Shown in pieces: positions 14,548 to 14,557 of a stretch of 14,557 bases of DNA. Origin of the DNA: Planctomycetaceae bacterium (GTDB lineage Bacteria; Planctomycetota; Planctomycetia; Pirellulales; Thermoguttaceae). Position numbers and translations under genes: made by a program. The stretch is from positions 1 to 14,557 of the forward strand of contig JAIRTV010000222.1 of the NCBI GenBank assembly GCA_031254675.1, read 5' to 3'. Every line of letters begins with the position of its first letter. Position 1 is the first letter of the stretch. The notes beneath the pieces are model-generated. The model was not told where the DNA came from and did not search any database. It was given only the letters and a program-made list of their open reading frames with translations.

Positions 14548-14557
14548 TTGTATCCTT

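Overview
The window looks like a chromosomal segment of a low-GC bacterium, most likely a planctomycete. The main support is the protein at 8377-9108. It opens with a paired CPxC zinc ribbon (C7/C10 and C27/C30) followed by membrane helices, an architecture very common in Planctomycetota. Scarce Shine-Dalgarno sites and large membrane proteins with a PEGA-like module fit the same assignment. This is inferred from protein style only; no rRNA or other marker gene is present. I found no tRNA, rRNA, transposase, phage gene or CRISPR array.

Region 1 (1-7032, all minus strand) reads as one long transcription unit. A sigma70-type promoter with a palindrome over its -10 (6995-7032) precedes a YtrA-subfamily GntR repressor (6568-6960), an ABC ATPase that overlaps it by ATGA (5672-6571) and a six-helix permease (4861-5568). 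Two tandem paralogous membrane proteins follow: a complete 827-residue copy (2286-4769) and a second copy running off the left edge (1-2193, open for all 731 codons). Both have three N-terminal membrane helices, a PEGA-like strand module and a large domain I do not recognise. The arrangement suggests a ligand-responsive or stress-responsive envelope system in which the ABC transporter and the paralogous surface proteins act together.

Region 2 (7033-9108, plus strand) holds a divergent intergenic region with a separated 19-bp direct repeat, an HDOD-domain signalling protein (7358-8254) and the zinc-ribbon membrane protein (8377-9108).

Region 3 (9109-13219) is a convergent intergenic region with a long imperfect hairpin repeat, then a 1266-residue cytosolic hybrid histidine kinase on the minus strand. 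It has an N-terminal sensor segment, four clearer PAS-like segments, HisKA, HATPase and two receiver domains. The receivers are joined by an Asn/Ser/Glu linker encoded by a degenerate 12-bp minisatellite.

Region 4 (13220-14557) holds rpe (ribulose-phosphate 3-epimerase, plus strand). Its leader folds on paper into a three-way junction just downstream of a TATAAT box, and a strong Shine-Dalgarno site sits in front of an AUU codon rather than the annotated GTG. After rpe come a candidate terminator hairpin, a promoter and a short ORF with a ribosome binding site near the right edge.

The most unusual sequence-level observation is a short dispersed repeat (5635-5660 and 9385-9410) at the 3' ends of two unrelated minus-strand genes. 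In both cases it supplies the last codons (Val-Asn-Ser) and the stop codon.
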